A DNA stretch of 64,000 bases from an uncultured Microcaldota archaeon. Lineage in GTDB: Archaea; Micrarchaeota; Micrarchaeia; Micrarchaeales; Micrarchaeaceae. The DNA lies in the NCBI GenBank assembly GCA_903884115.1, contig CAISDH010000033.1:1-64000 (forward strand), given 5' to 3'. A program made the position numbers and the translations under genes. How positions within the stretch are numbered: the first letter of the stretch is position 1; every line of letters begins with the position of its first letter. Below the pieces are notes generated by a model, which saw only the letters and a program-made list of their open reading frames with translations, had not been told where the DNA came from and did no database searches. Of the stretch, positions 26,329 to 34,705 are shown one piece after another.

Positions 26329-26625
26329 ATGCCCGAAGAGGGACACAGTTGTATAAGGAGACTATTAAGCAGAGCCGTGAATAGGAATCAGTTGCTAATA
26401 CTTTCCAGGATAGGGCAAAGAAATCATACGCTCACTTCTCTGCTCAATGAACTGTCCTGTGAGGAATCAATTCCTTTGTCTACGCTCAAATTGCATTCGC
26501 GTGAATTGAGAGAGCTAGGCTTGATAGCCGTTGCAAGCACGCCAAAATCAAACTACAACGCAGTAGAAATCACTGAAAACGGAAGATTGATTCTATCGCT
26601 GCTTGGATGCCATGATGATAATTAA
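26329..26625 (+). CDS. Winged-helix transcriptional regulator
   Basis: 98 residues predicted as a winged helix: QLLILSRIGQRN, then SLLNELSC and STLKLHSRELRELGLI as recognition helix, then a wing ending in EITENGRLILSLL. Similar to ArsR/PadR-type archaeal regulators. It precedes the GNAT gene by 15 bases, so the two are probably co-transcribed. Target unknown. Confidence 0.7.
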   Translation: MPEEGHSCIRRLLSRAVNRNQLLILSRIGQRNHTLTSLLNELSCEESIPLSTLKLHSRELRELGLIAVASTPKSNYNAVEITENGRLILSLLGCHDDN

Positions 26626-26640
26626 TCAAAAGGAGAGAAT

Positions 26641-27423
26641 ATGAAAACATTAACCAAAAACGAAATAGAGCATGCACAACAAAAGGAGCCGGGCACAAAG
26701 CGAATAGACCAGATCCTTAGAGGAGATGCGATAGGCTGGTCGAACGTACCTGCAGAAGTTAAAGAAGCAATTCAAACACGCGTGGTCTCTTTAAAGCAGG
26801 ATCCTGACGCGGCGAGAAGCGTGAATAGCGGCGCGTACACCACAAGGCTAGCCACCATAGATGATGCACAAGCATTGGCTAACCTTCACTATGATGCATT
26901 CCCAGAATATCCTTATGGAGAGTTGGTATTCGACAAGGCATATCATGAACGGTGTTGCATAGACCCGAATCTGATAAGGGCAGTAATAACAGACAGCTCC
27001 GGAAGTATTGTAGCTGCCGGAGCGCTAGAGATAAGCTCGACGGAGCTGCAGGCAGAAGTGGGACAGGTGGTTGTTCATCCTGATTATAGAGGCAACGGCC
27101 TGGGCAAGCAGCTTGTGGAAGACATCACACAAATAGGGAAGCAGATGGGGCTGCACAGGCTCTATGCCCATGTGAGGGTGCGGTCCAGGGGCATGCAGAT
27201 GGCATTCTGGGATGCAGGATATGATCCGAAAGGGGTTGATGAAGACGGAGGCATGGTGCCTACAGTATTTCACGCAGTTTACCACGTTGAAGGCACTTCA
27301 ATGGAACCCATGTTAGTCATGGAGCTGCAGTTGGTCCCGAAAACGGAGGATGTAGACAAGAGTGAAGATCAGTGGGTCATCGACCGCAAGGGGGTGTTCC
27401 ATAAACTGATCTTAAAAGAGTAA
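26641..27423 (+). CDS. GNAT-family N-acetyltransferase
   Basis: 260 residues. The acetyl-CoA site is VVVHPDYRGNGLGKQLVEDI (motif A, about residue 140), followed by HRLYAHVRVRSRGMQMAFWDAGY. The first 60 residues form a separate charged helical section. AAAGGAGAGA precedes the ATG. Substrate unknown; the M20 hydrolase downstream suggests an amino-acid N-acetylation/deacylation pair, but this is only a context guess. Confidence 0.85.
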   Translation: MKTLTKNEIEHAQQKEPGTKRIDQILRGDAIGWSNVPAEVKEAIQTRVVSLKQDPDAARSVNSGAYTTRLATIDDAQALANLHYDAFPEYPYGELVFDKAYHERCCIDPNLIRAVITDSSGSIVAAGALEISSTELQAEVGQVVVHPDYRGNGLGKQLVEDITQIGKQMGLHRLYAHVRVRSRGMQMAFWDAGYDPKGVDEDGGMVPTVFHAVYHVEGTSMEPMLVMELQLVPKTEDVDKSEDQWVIDRKGVFHKLILKE

Positions 27424-27463
27424 TAGAGAAAAGGTTAACGGCACATTGAATGTGAGTGATGAC

Positions 27464-28627
27464 ATGCCTTCAGAGTACGAACTGCGATTGTTGAAAGAGC
27501 TTGTCGAGATAGACACAGACAGTAGTAGAAAGGCGAACTACGGTAAGATTGCGGATTTGCTGAAGCATGAATGCGAAGATCTGGGCGCAGAAGCAACGTT
27601 AGTATCAACAAGCGCGCCGATAAGCAAAGAGAACCCAGAACTGAGACTCAGGCCAAACCTCTTTGCCCGGATAGATAACGGCGCGGATAGGACGCTCGCC
27701 CTGAACACGCATTATGATGTAGTGCCTACCGATGCGGCTGAATGGAAGACTAACCCGTTCGAATTGAAAACAATAGGGAACAAGGCATATGGACGGGGCA
27801 GCTGCGACGCAAAGGGATGCATAGCGGCCATGCTGGGCGCGGTGAAAGATGCAAAAAGCAGGACCAACGTCGAGATTATTCTGGCGTGCGACGAAGAGAC
27901 TGGCTCGGAGTACGGCACCAAGTACGTGATAGAAAAGATGCGAAAACGAATAAAAAGCGACAGCGCAGTGGTGCTTGACGACAGGCCGCTCCTTGCGGTC
28001 GGAGCGAGCGGAGGCGTCAGCGGGCTTATGACATTCAGGGGAAAGGGCATTCATGCAGGATATCCTTTCGCAGGCAAAAACGCAATATATGTCGCGCTTG
28101 ATTTTCTAAGCGGACTGAAAAAATTCGAGAGAATTGGAGAGAAGGAGGTTTCCAGGTACAAGGGAATTTACCTTGGAAAGGAAAAGAGCATTTACGTGAG
28201 GTACAGCCCCACAGTGATAAGGGCTGGCGAAGCCACGAACCTGATCCCTGGAACGTGCAGCGTCAAGTTTGACCTCAGGTGCACGCCTGAAGGGAGCACA
28301 GGACAAGTTACAAGAGAATTCAGGAATCTGTTCGATAAAGTGAAGAAGGTGCAGAAGGCCGATGCCGAAATGCGGATATTGTTCAGCCACGAGCCTTATG
28401 CAACTGATGAACACACCGATATAGTAAGAAGGATGCAGAGAATACTGGGCAGGAAGCTCTATGGTGGGTTTGTAGCGAATGACGCCACGTATTTCCAGAG
28501 GGCAGGAATACCCGCAATCTCGTACGGGGTTTTCAACGACAGCGCGCACAAGAGCAACGAGTATGTGAGCTTGAGCGACTTGGAAAGCGTGAAAAGGAAT
28601 GTGGTAAGGCTCTTGGAGAGCTACTAG
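27464..28627 (+). CDS. M20 family deacylase/peptidase (ArgE/DapE-like)
   Basis: Zinc-dependent amidohydrolase of about 387 residues. Metal ligands and catalytic residues are seen in LNTHYDVVP, GRGSCDAKG, CDEETGSEYG and, at the C terminus, NDSAHKSNEY. A dimerisation domain interrupts the middle. The ATG chosen follows GTGAGTGATGAC; a TTG six codons upstream is in frame. The family removes acyl groups from amino acids or dipeptides; exact substrate not clear. Confidence 0.88.
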   Translation: MPSEYELRLLKELVEIDTDSSRKANYGKIADLLKHECEDLGAEATLVSTSAPISKENPELRLRPNLFARIDNGADRTLALNTHYDVVPTDAAEWKTNPFELKTIGNKAYGRGSCDAKGCIAAMLGAVKDAKSRTNVEIILACDEETGSEYGTKYVIEKMRKRIKSDSAVVLDDRPLLAVGASGGVSGLMTFRGKGIHAGYPFAGKNAIYVALDFLSGLKKFERIGEKEVSRYKGIYLGKEKSIYVRYSPTVIRAGEATNLIPGTCSVKFDLRCTPEGSTGQVTREFRNLFDKVKKVQKADAEMRILFSHEPYATDEHTDIVRRMQRILGRKLYGGFVANDATYFQRAGIPAISYGVFNDSAHKSNEYVSLSDLESVKRNVVRLLESY

Positions 28628-28648
28628 AAAGGAGCCGAGCGTTCCGTC

Positions 28649-29443
28649 TTAGCGTATGTATGAAGGATGAGCTTCCGGCTCCTTGTGCAGTTTTTCCAGC
28701 TGGGTCCCGACGCTGACCTGGCGCTCGAGGTCCCTTATGATCTTTGCGGTCTCCTCTATGATCTTGTCAAGCTTGCTCAGGTCTATGTGAAGGTTCAGCC
28801 TCTTTGCAAGCACAAGAAGCACCGCCTTTGCCGCACTCGCGTCGACATCAAGCATGCTGGTCTCGCCCATCAGGCATACTGCATCCATGTGGCGCATCTT
28901 CGCGAAAGCCACGATGAGCCCCGCAGATCCCATTATGAAGCCTTTTGATTTTCCGAACACGACCTCGGAGCCCTTGAACTGCGCGATAACCTGTTTGCTC
29001 GTTGCGCTGCCGAACACCTTAGGATCCTTGACAAAGGTGTTTCCAGGGGTGTAGCCTCCGATTGTATAGATGAACGAGCCTTTCAGTTTTTCCTTGAAGA
29101 ACTCTGTGATCTTTGTATTTATCTCGTACCTGCCCCTTGAGGAGATGCCCTGGGCGTCGCCTGTGAGTATGACGATGTCGTTCTTGACGTTCTTGCTTGC
29201 CTTTAAGAGGTAGAAGCTGTTGTTTGAGAGCTTGACCATGCCGTTCTTGAGCATGACTACGCGGTCCGGCAGGTATGGGGAGTACAGCGTTGCGAACTTC
29301 TTTGCCTTGTATTCGCGCCTCAGGTGCTCTGCCACCAGCTTTCCGACGTTGCCTATGCCAGGCAGTCCGACTATCAGTATCGGGTTGCGGAGCGTGATGC
29401 CTTTCTTGAAAACGATAGTCGTCTTTCGTGGATTCATGGTCAT
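28649..29443 (-). CDS. PAC2 family protein
   Basis: 264 residues related to proteasome assembly chaperone 2. Family patches are IVGLPGIGNVGKLVAEHL near residue 22, VILTGDAQG and GGYTPGN. Archaeal members are thought to assist proteasome assembly or act as ATP-grasp-type enzymes. The start overlaps the aIF2-alpha stop by 4 bases (ATGA), keeping it in the eL42-aIF2-alpha operon. Confidence 0.88.
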   Translation of the reverse strand: MTMNPRKTTIVFKKGITLRNPILIVGLPGIGNVGKLVAEHLRREYKAKKFATLYSPYLPDRVVMLKNGMVKLSNNSFYLLKASKNVKNDIVILTGDAQGISSRGRYEINTKITEFFKEKLKGSFIYTIGGYTPGNTFVKDPKVFGSATSKQVIAQFKGSEVVFGKSKGFIMGSAGLIVAFAKMRHMDAVCLMGETSMLDVDASAAKAVLLVLAKRLNLHIDLSKLDKIIEETAKIIRDLERQVSVGTQLEKLHKEPEAHPSYIR

Positions 29444-30234
29444 GCCTGCGTGCTCCCTAGGATGTCCTCCTTTGCTTTCTTGAGCTTTTCCTTCTCTATC
29501 TCGAAAATGCCCTTCTTGAGCTTGGACTGCACAATTTGCGACGCCTGCTTTATCTTGTCTTCCGCTTCGGCGTAGTTCTCGCCTTCGGCCACGAGCCGGT
29601 AGTGGGGTGCGCCGATGTAGTTCACGGCTATCCCGAGACGCTTCACCGCCGTGATTATGTCCTTGATCTCAGTCACGCCTGACATCGTATTGAATGTTGC
29701 GAGCTTCATCGTGTATGCGACTATGTACTGGCGCTTCTTCCGGTTTGCCTCATAACTCTCCAGAAGCGTGTCCTTCAGCTTTTTGGGCAGCGTGGACTTC
29801 TTGAATTCTTCGGTGTTGCTGATTGCGTTTTCGATGAGGTTGGTGTAGGTGGTGAACTCTGAGAGCGCCTTCTGGACAAGTGCGGGCTTTTCCTCGTACA
29901 TGCCGGCCATCTTTATTGCCTGCGCAAAGAGCGCGGTCAGCCTTTTCTCATAGTTGTATACGCGTATCTTTTCCTTGGCCTGGCTCTGGGTTACGCGCTT
30001 GAGTGAGACGTCGATAGTGCCTTTGTCCTTGTCGTAGAAGAGGACGCTGCAAACAACCTTCTGGCCCTCGTGCACATACTCTCGTATGTTCTTTATCCAG
30101 CCAGAGGAGACTTCGCGTATTGGCAGGAACACCTCCAGGTTGTCATACTCCAGAAGCCGGCAGTATGCGCCGAACCTCGCCACTTTGGAGACCGTCGCTA
30201 TTACGTGCTCTCCAACCTTCGGGACGTTTGCCAT
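29440..30234 (-). CDS. Translation initiation factor aIF2, alpha subunit
   Basis: Part of the heterotrimer that brings initiator tRNA to the ribosome. 264 residues: S1 domain (VGEHVIATVSKVARFGAYCRLLEYDNLEVFLP), a helical domain, and a C-terminal alpha-beta domain (GIAVNYIGAPHYRLVAEG). The ATG follows GTGAGTGGT; an in-frame GTG four codons upstream overlaps the eL42 stop. An initiator tRNA gene lies about 0.9 kb upstream. Confidence 0.95.
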   Translation of the reverse strand: MANVPKVGEHVIATVSKVARFGAYCRLLEYDNLEVFLPIREVSSGWIKNIREYVHEGQKVVCSVLFYDKDKGTIDVSLKRVTQSQAKEKIRVYNYEKRLTALFAQAIKMAGMYEEKPALVQKALSEFTTYTNLIENAISNTEEFKKSTLPKKLKDTLLESYEANRKKRQYIVAYTMKLATFNTMSGVTEIKDIITAVKRLGIAVNYIGAPHYRLVAEGENYAEAEDKIKQASQIVQSKLKKGIFEIEKEKLKKAKEDILGSTQA

Positions 30235-30242
30235 TTGACCAC

Positions 30243-30530
30243 TCACTGTGCGTGCTTAATCTCCAGCTTCTTCCTTGTCCTTCCGCCGAAAACCCTGTCC
30301 ACGCTGAACTTGCACACCTTGCACCTGAGCATCGCTTTCTGGTGCTTGCCGAGCTTCTTCACCTTCAGCTTGGGCTCTACGCTGCCCACATAGCCCCTGA
30401 TCATGCGTTTGTGCTGGCGCGTCGCCTTGCTGAGCCCTCGCTGGGACTTCCTTGACCAGACTGTGATTATGTGCATCGTGTGTTTGTTGCACTTCGGACA
30501 GTAGGCCATTATCTCTTTTGGTACTTCCAT
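30243..30530 (-). CDS. rpl44e: Ribosomal protein eL42 (L44e)
   Basis: 95-residue ribosomal protein near the E site. The zinc finger is formed by CPKCNKH and CKVC, and the family signature KMLRCK-like stretch appears as KAMLRCKVC. GTGATATT precedes the ATG. In most archaea eS27 follows directly; here aIF2-alpha does. Confidence 0.95.
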   Translation of the reverse strand: MEVPKEIMAYCPKCNKHTMHIITVWSRKSQRGLSKATRQHKRMIRGYVGSVEPKLKVKKLGKHQKAMLRCKVCKFSVDRVFGGRTRKKLEIKHAQ

Positions 30531-30539
30531 AATATCACG

Positions 30540-31022
30540 TCATTTTGAATTAGCGCAAATTGCATTGGCCAGGAGGAAGTCCATGTCAGCCTCGGAGAAC
30601 TTTGACTCCAGCACCTGGTCCTTCTTCAGCGGACCAAGCTTGCCGCCTGAAGGCAGCATGATTTCGGGAATGTCGACAAGCGATTTGAGGACGGTATGGC
30701 TGTTCTGTACCTTACCCAGCTCTATTTTGCTTGACTTCATCACCCTGACTACGTTATCGTAAAATTCCATTTCCAACGTGCTGAGCGGCTGCGGCAGTGT
30801 CCGGCCGTGCGCAACATAGAATAGTATCTTCTGCTTTCTGTTCTCAAACAGGTCGCTGAGCATTTTCGTGGCGTTTGCCTTTATCTGCACGCTCTTCTCA
30901 TTTGAAGGATCAAGCGTGGTTATGAAGTTGGACATGTCCTCGTAGAACGTTTTTGGTATCTGCAGAAGCTGGTTTGTTTGCTTCTCTTTCTGGCACAGCT
31001 GCCACAGATAATCATAACTCAT
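30540..31022 (-). CDS. GINS complex subunit (Gins51-like)
   Basis: Component of the CMG replicative helicase. 160 residues, with the A domain showing the typical RKQKILFYVAHGR segment and a short B domain at the C terminus (MLPSGGKLGPLKKDQVLESKF). The start is the ATG after GGAGGACTAT; longer in-frame starts exist. Assignment rests on domain pattern and length. It lies just upstream of the eL42 operon on the same strand. Confidence 0.78.
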   Translation of the reverse strand: MSYDYLWQLCQKEKQTNQLLQIPKTFYEDMSNFITTLDPSNEKSVQIKANATKMLSDLFENRKQKILFYVAHGRTLPQPLSTLEMEFYDNVVRVMKSSKIELGKVQNSHTVLKSLVDIPEIMLPSGGKLGPLKKDQVLESKFSEADMDFLLANAICANSK

Positions 31023-31149
31023 ATAGTCCTCCATACACACCACAGTTCCGCTATTCGCCTCTTCTATTATAATATATATGATTGATTAGATTGATATATA
31101 ATTAATTAAATACATATAAGTGCAGACCGAATACCGGAAGTGTACAGTA

Positions 31150-31224
31150 TAGCGAGGAATGGATTTGGACCATTGATCTCCGGGTTATGAGCCCGGCGGG
31201 CACTCCAGACTACCCTACCTCGCT
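31150..31224 (-). tRNA. Initiator tRNA-Met(CAU)
   Basis: Acceptor AGCGAGG pairs with CCTCGCT, so A1 faces U72. The anticodon stem CCGGG/CCCGG has three G-C pairs next to the loop CTCATAA. Both are hallmarks of archaeal initiator tRNA. T arm AATGG-TCCAAAT-CCATT, discriminator A. No intron. Confidence 0.95.
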
Positions 31225-31367
31225 TAATAATATACGAACTTAGGAATCTTTTGCTGGTCTGCCTGCAATAGAACCTGGTATGGTTAAGCATCACAATCTT
31301 ATTAACCGTTTCTGGCACGCAATACTGGCTGTTGTTTTCTTAATATGATCAGGAACCGTGCTCGGCC

Positions 31368-32183
31368 TCAGCGTATGTCCATCTCTTCGTTTGAAGCAAG
31401 CATCTTTGTAACCGGTTCGCTATCTTTCACAAGCCTCTCAACATCGCTCTTGCCTCCCAGCCTTTCCAGGTTCTTTCCACAGGCATTGCACGAGAATCCG
31501 GCCTCATACGCGGCGTCAAACGTGAATATGAGCTTGTTCTCCTTATAGCAGTTGTTGCAAACAAAATAGTCGTTGCAGCTTTCTTCAATCATGGACCTTT
31601 CAGATTCGACACCACGGACGTATTCCAAGAACGAGGGCAGTTTGCTTGTGTTCATGTACCATGCAAACGAAAGCCAGCCGTTCTTGTTCTTGGATATGTA
31701 GTAGTTTGTTATGCCGTAGTTCTGCATGATGTTGAGCATGCGCCTCACGGCGTTGATTTTTATTCCGAGCTTTTCCGCAATGTAGTCGTCTGTTCTTGCC
31801 ACTGTAAGCAGGCTTATCACGTCGGTGATGCTTCTGCTCACGTTCTTCTTCAAATATGTTATGCCCTTCTCATTGTGCATCAAAGCATCTATCGCTTCCT
31901 TTGCCTCTGCAGCGGCAGGCAGCCCCATCGCCGCCTTCTTCGCGCCGTCGTCCTTCTTCACGTGATCTGCTTTATCATGCGCAACAGACTTCATCTCGAT
32001 GGTTTTTTTAACAGAAACAGGACTCTTTCTAACAACCACGTTCCTTCCAGCTTTAGTATTAGCGGGATGGGCAGGCCTGTTTGTTTTTGCACTTACTCCC
32101 TTTTGCGCCTTCGGAGCGGGCCTCTTCAACTTCTTCGTATTTACCTTGCTTGTTGTTTTATGAGTTCTCTTGTTAGCTTTCAT
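31368..32183 (-). CDS. tfe: Transcription factor E, alpha subunit (TFE), with a long basic N-terminal tail
   Basis: TFIIE-alpha homologue that helps open promoters with TBP, TFB and RNA polymerase. 271 residues. An extended winged helix (about 90-185, IAEKLGIKINAVRRMLNIMQNYGI) is followed by a zinc ribbon (CNNCYKE and CNACGKN). The first 85 or so residues are a Lys/Ala/Pro-rich disordered tail that is not part of the usual 170-190-residue archaeal factor. Confidence 0.9.
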   Translation of the reverse strand: MKANKRTHKTTSKVNTKKLKRPAPKAQKGVSAKTNRPAHPANTKAGRNVVVRKSPVSVKKTIEMKSVAHDKADHVKKDDGAKKAAMGLPAAAEAKEAIDALMHNEKGITYLKKNVSRSITDVISLLTVARTDDYIAEKLGIKINAVRRMLNIMQNYGITNYYISKNKNGWLSFAWYMNTSKLPSFLEYVRGVESERSMIEESCNDYFVCNNCYKENKLIFTFDAAYEAGFSCNACGKNLERLGGKSDVERLVKDSEPVTKMLASNEEMDIR

Positions 32184-32330
32184 AGAATCTCCCCCCTCAA
32201 ATCGTCTTATATTATTATGAAGTAACTTATATTTATATACTTGTTTTTATGTCAATTTGTTTGTCAATTGTTGTTTATTTGTCAAGTGCTGACGGAGCTC
32301 CCTCGACAAATCTGTGAGCTAAAAGAACGT

Positions 32331-32388
32331 TCAGAAGCCCTTTCTACACGCGTGCATTGCCTGCAGGCAATGCAGAGGTGCTTTCTGA
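32331..32388. other. Long stem-loop between tfe and rpl15e
   Basis: A perfect 20-base palindrome (32354-32373, centre CTGCAG) forms the tip. TCAGAAGC (32331-32338) pairs with GCTTTCTGA (32380-32388) at the base with one extra T. The element could be a structured RNA, an operator dyad, or a leader of rpl15e. I find no coding potential or guide-RNA boxes. Confidence 0.4.
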
Positions 32389-32450
32389 CGCTTAGGCCAA
32401 ACTGATGCAAAGTAATAAATTGTTGGTCGTCAAAACGTCTACGTGCTTTT

Positions 32451-33017
32451 ATGAACATGTATGATTCAATGAAGGATGCATTCCAGCAGGGCTACAAGGA
32501 AAGATCACAGCTCTACAAGGAGCGTCTCGCGAAGTGGAACACGGAGCCTTCTGTGTTCAAAGTCGAGAGGCCGACCAACATAGCCAGGGCGAGGGAGCTT
32601 GGCTACAAGGCAAAGCAGGGCATAGTCATAGCAAGAGTGCGTGTCGGAAAGGGAAAGAGCAAGAGGCCAGGCAAGCACTTGCACAGGAAGCCGACAAAGA
32701 TAGGAAAATTCTACTCATATAACAAGTCGCTGCAGGCCGTAGCAGAGGAGCGTGCGGCAAGGAGGTTTACAAACTGCGAAGTTCTCAACTCGTACTTTGT
32801 AGGTGACACGGGCCAGATGAAATTCTTCGAAGTGATACTTCTCGACAGGTCAAGCCCATCGATAATGCACGATCCGCAGTACATGAACATATTGGCGCAG
32901 CGCGACAGGGTTTACCGTGGACTTACCATGGCAGGCAGAAGACACCGCGGCATATCCAGGAAGGGGGCTGGCACAAACATGAACAGGCCGAGCGCAAGGC
33001 TCAGTACAAGGTACTAG
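32451..33017 (+). CDS. rpl15e: Ribosomal protein eL15
   Basis: 188 residues, normal for the family; SYNKSLQAVAEERAARRFTNCEVLNSY and GDTGQMKFFEVILLD fragments are characteristic. Followed at 3 bases by the Brix-domain gene, as in many archaea. Confidence 0.95.
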   Translation: MNMYDSMKDAFQQGYKERSQLYKERLAKWNTEPSVFKVERPTNIARARELGYKAKQGIVIARVRVGKGKSKRPGKHLHRKPTKIGKFYSYNKSLQAVAEERAARRFTNCEVLNSYFVGDTGQMKFFEVILLDRSSPSIMHDPQYMNILAQRDRVYRGLTMAGRRHRGISRKGAGTNMNRPSARLSTRY

Positions 33018-33020
33018 GGC

Positions 33021-33362
33021 ATGCCGTACATAACATTCTCGAGAAACACCAAGGTTACGAGGCAAGCGCTGCTAGACAAGTGCAAGAAGCTTGGAGATAT
33101 ATTTGAGCACCCGTTCGTGGTGATGCGCGGAAGCAAGAGCGTCAAAGCACTGGCTTCCGATGCGGCTTCAAGGGGGTTCAGCAGCGTCATAGTATTGCAG
33201 GGCGAAAACGCCCAGAAGCTCGTAGTCCTCAATCCCAAAAGCCTCGGCAGCAGCTACACATGGGGCAACGAGTATTTGATAAAATCAACAAAAACAAAAC
33301 TAACGATAGAAAGAGATGGAAAAGATGCCAAAAAAACGCTCATCAAAGAAGCAGAAGACTGA
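33021..33362 (+). CDS. Brix-domain ribosome biogenesis protein (Imp4-like), short
   Basis: 113 residues. MPYITFSRNTKVTRQALL followed by RGSKSVKALASDAASRG fits the archaeal Brix fold, which helps pre-rRNA folding. It is shorter than the usual 150-190 residues, so the second half of the duplicated fold may be reduced. The order eL15-Brix-Pcc1 is common in archaea and supports the call. Confidence 0.72.
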   Translation: MPYITFSRNTKVTRQALLDKCKKLGDIFEHPFVVMRGSKSVKALASDAASRGFSSVIVLQGENAQKLVVLNPKSLGSSYTWGNEYLIKSTKTKLTIERDGKDAKKTLIKEAED

Positions 33363-33603
33363 GAATGTACGGCAATCAAAGGCGCAATCAACCATAGTGT
33401 ACAAGAAAGATCCCGCACTCAATTACTCCCGTATACTGGCATCGTGCAGCGCTAAAGCGTACAAGCGCAGTGTGATAACGATAAATGAAAATGGTGCAGA
33501 GCTGAGGTTCGAGGTCAAAGCCACGGACGTGACTGCATTGATGGCGTCTACAAACTCCATCCTGAGACGGCTTCAGGTAATAGAGGCCACAAAGCTGCGC
33601 TAA
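33316..33603 (+). CDS. KEOPS complex subunit Pcc1
   Basis: Dimerisation subunit of KEOPS, which makes t6A37 in tRNAs reading ANN codons. 95 residues with a Lys-rich N-terminal tail; the conserved helix appears as VTALMASTNSILRRLQVIEATKL. It overlaps the Brix gene by 47 bases in another frame. A second ATG three codons later is possible. Confidence 0.8.
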   Translation: MEKMPKKRSSKKQKTENVRQSKAQSTIVYKKDPALNYSRILASCSAKAYKRSVITINENGAELRFEVKATDVTALMASTNSILRRLQVIEATKLR

Positions 33604-33691
33604 ACGCCTTCATACTCCGAATCGCGCAGGTCTATTCCACTATTCGCCCAGCAGCAAAAAGGTATATAAGGGTATAGACTAGAAGAATAAG

Positions 33692-33732
33692 GCGCAGAAG
33701 TCACGACGGCAGGCATTCTGCTTCTCTTGCGC
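33692..33732 (+). promoter_or_regulatory. Structured leader of the S10-cluster operon
   Basis: A GGTATATAAG box (33661-33670) is followed by a stem: GCGCA-GAAG at 33692-33700 pairs with CTTC and TGCGC at 33721-33732. Transcription should start close to the foot of the stem, giving a leader of about 65 bases that is mostly folded. An autoregulatory ribosomal-protein site is possible but unproven. Confidence 0.4.
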
Positions 33733-33756
33733 TAAAAGTTCATATTAGTGAATGTC

Positions 33757-34701
33757 ATGTCCCGTAGAGGCTCAATGCAGTACTGGCCACATAGGCGCGC
33801 TCACAAGCGCCTGCCCAGGATGCGCTCTGCACCGAGGATAGGCGCTCCTGTACTATGCAACATTGTCGCATACAAGGTTGGTATGACGCACTTCACCATG
33901 CTTGACGACACAGAGTCCGTGACAAAAGGGGCAGAGATTAGCAAATCCTGTACAATCCTAGAAGTTCCGGAAACCAACATCTACGGGGTCAGGTTCTACA
34001 GCAAAGACCCGCTGACAAACTACAAGGTCGTTGCTGCTGAAGTACTTGCCTCGTCAGGAAAGCAGGGAAAAAGCGAGGAAGACCTGAATGGCATGCGCTC
34101 GCGCCTCAAAGAATTCATAGATGTCACTGCGCTCATGGTTGCGCATCCCGAAAGCACAGGGATAGGACAGCACCACCCTGTAAAGTTCGAATCTCCTGTA
34201 GGCGGGAAGAGCGTAGAAGAGAAGTTCAATTTCATAGCGGGTCTTCTTACAAAACGTGTCAACGCAAACGACGTGTTCAAGAATGGCGAATACATCGATG
34301 TCATTTCAATAAGCAAAGGCAAGGGATGGCAAGGTGCCATAAAGAGGTTCGGCATCTCAAAGCAACCACGCAAAACAACAAAAAAAATAAGGCACGTGGG
34401 AACCCTTGGTCCTGCTACGCCGCCAAAGGTGCTATACACAGTGCCTCATGCAGGCCAGATGGGTTTCAACTACAGGACAGAGCATAACAAACGAATATTC
34501 AAGATAGGCGATTCAAACGACAAGAGCATCAACCCAAGCGCAGGGTTCACGAATTACGGCGTTGTGAAGAACGGTTATGTTATAATAGGAGGTTCGGTGC
34601 CTGGTCCTGCAAAGGGCCTTGTACGCATAAGGAAGGCGATAAGGCGCGCAGGTGCTACAATAAAGGAACCGACAATATCCTATCTTGCAATAGAGAGGTG
34701 A
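33757..34701 (+). CDS. rpl3: Ribosomal protein uL3
   Basis: 314 residues from the ATG giving MSRRGSMQYWPHRRAHK; an in-frame GTG three codons upstream is the alternative. YKVGMTHF, ISKGKGWQGAIKRF and the PGPAKGLVRIRKAIR ending are diagnostic. First gene of the S10-type operon here. Confidence 0.95.
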   Translation: MSRRGSMQYWPHRRAHKRLPRMRSAPRIGAPVLCNIVAYKVGMTHFTMLDDTESVTKGAEISKSCTILEVPETNIYGVRFYSKDPLTNYKVVAAEVLASSGKQGKSEEDLNGMRSRLKEFIDVTALMVAHPESTGIGQHHPVKFESPVGGKSVEEKFNFIAGLLTKRVNANDVFKNGEYIDVISISKGKGWQGAIKRFGISKQPRKTTKKIRHVGTLGPATPPKVLYTVPHAGQMGFNYRTEHNKRIFKIGDSNDKSINPSAGFTNYGVVKNGYVIIGGSVPGPAKGLVRIRKAIRRAGATIKEPTISYLAIER

Positions 34702-34705
34702 CGGC

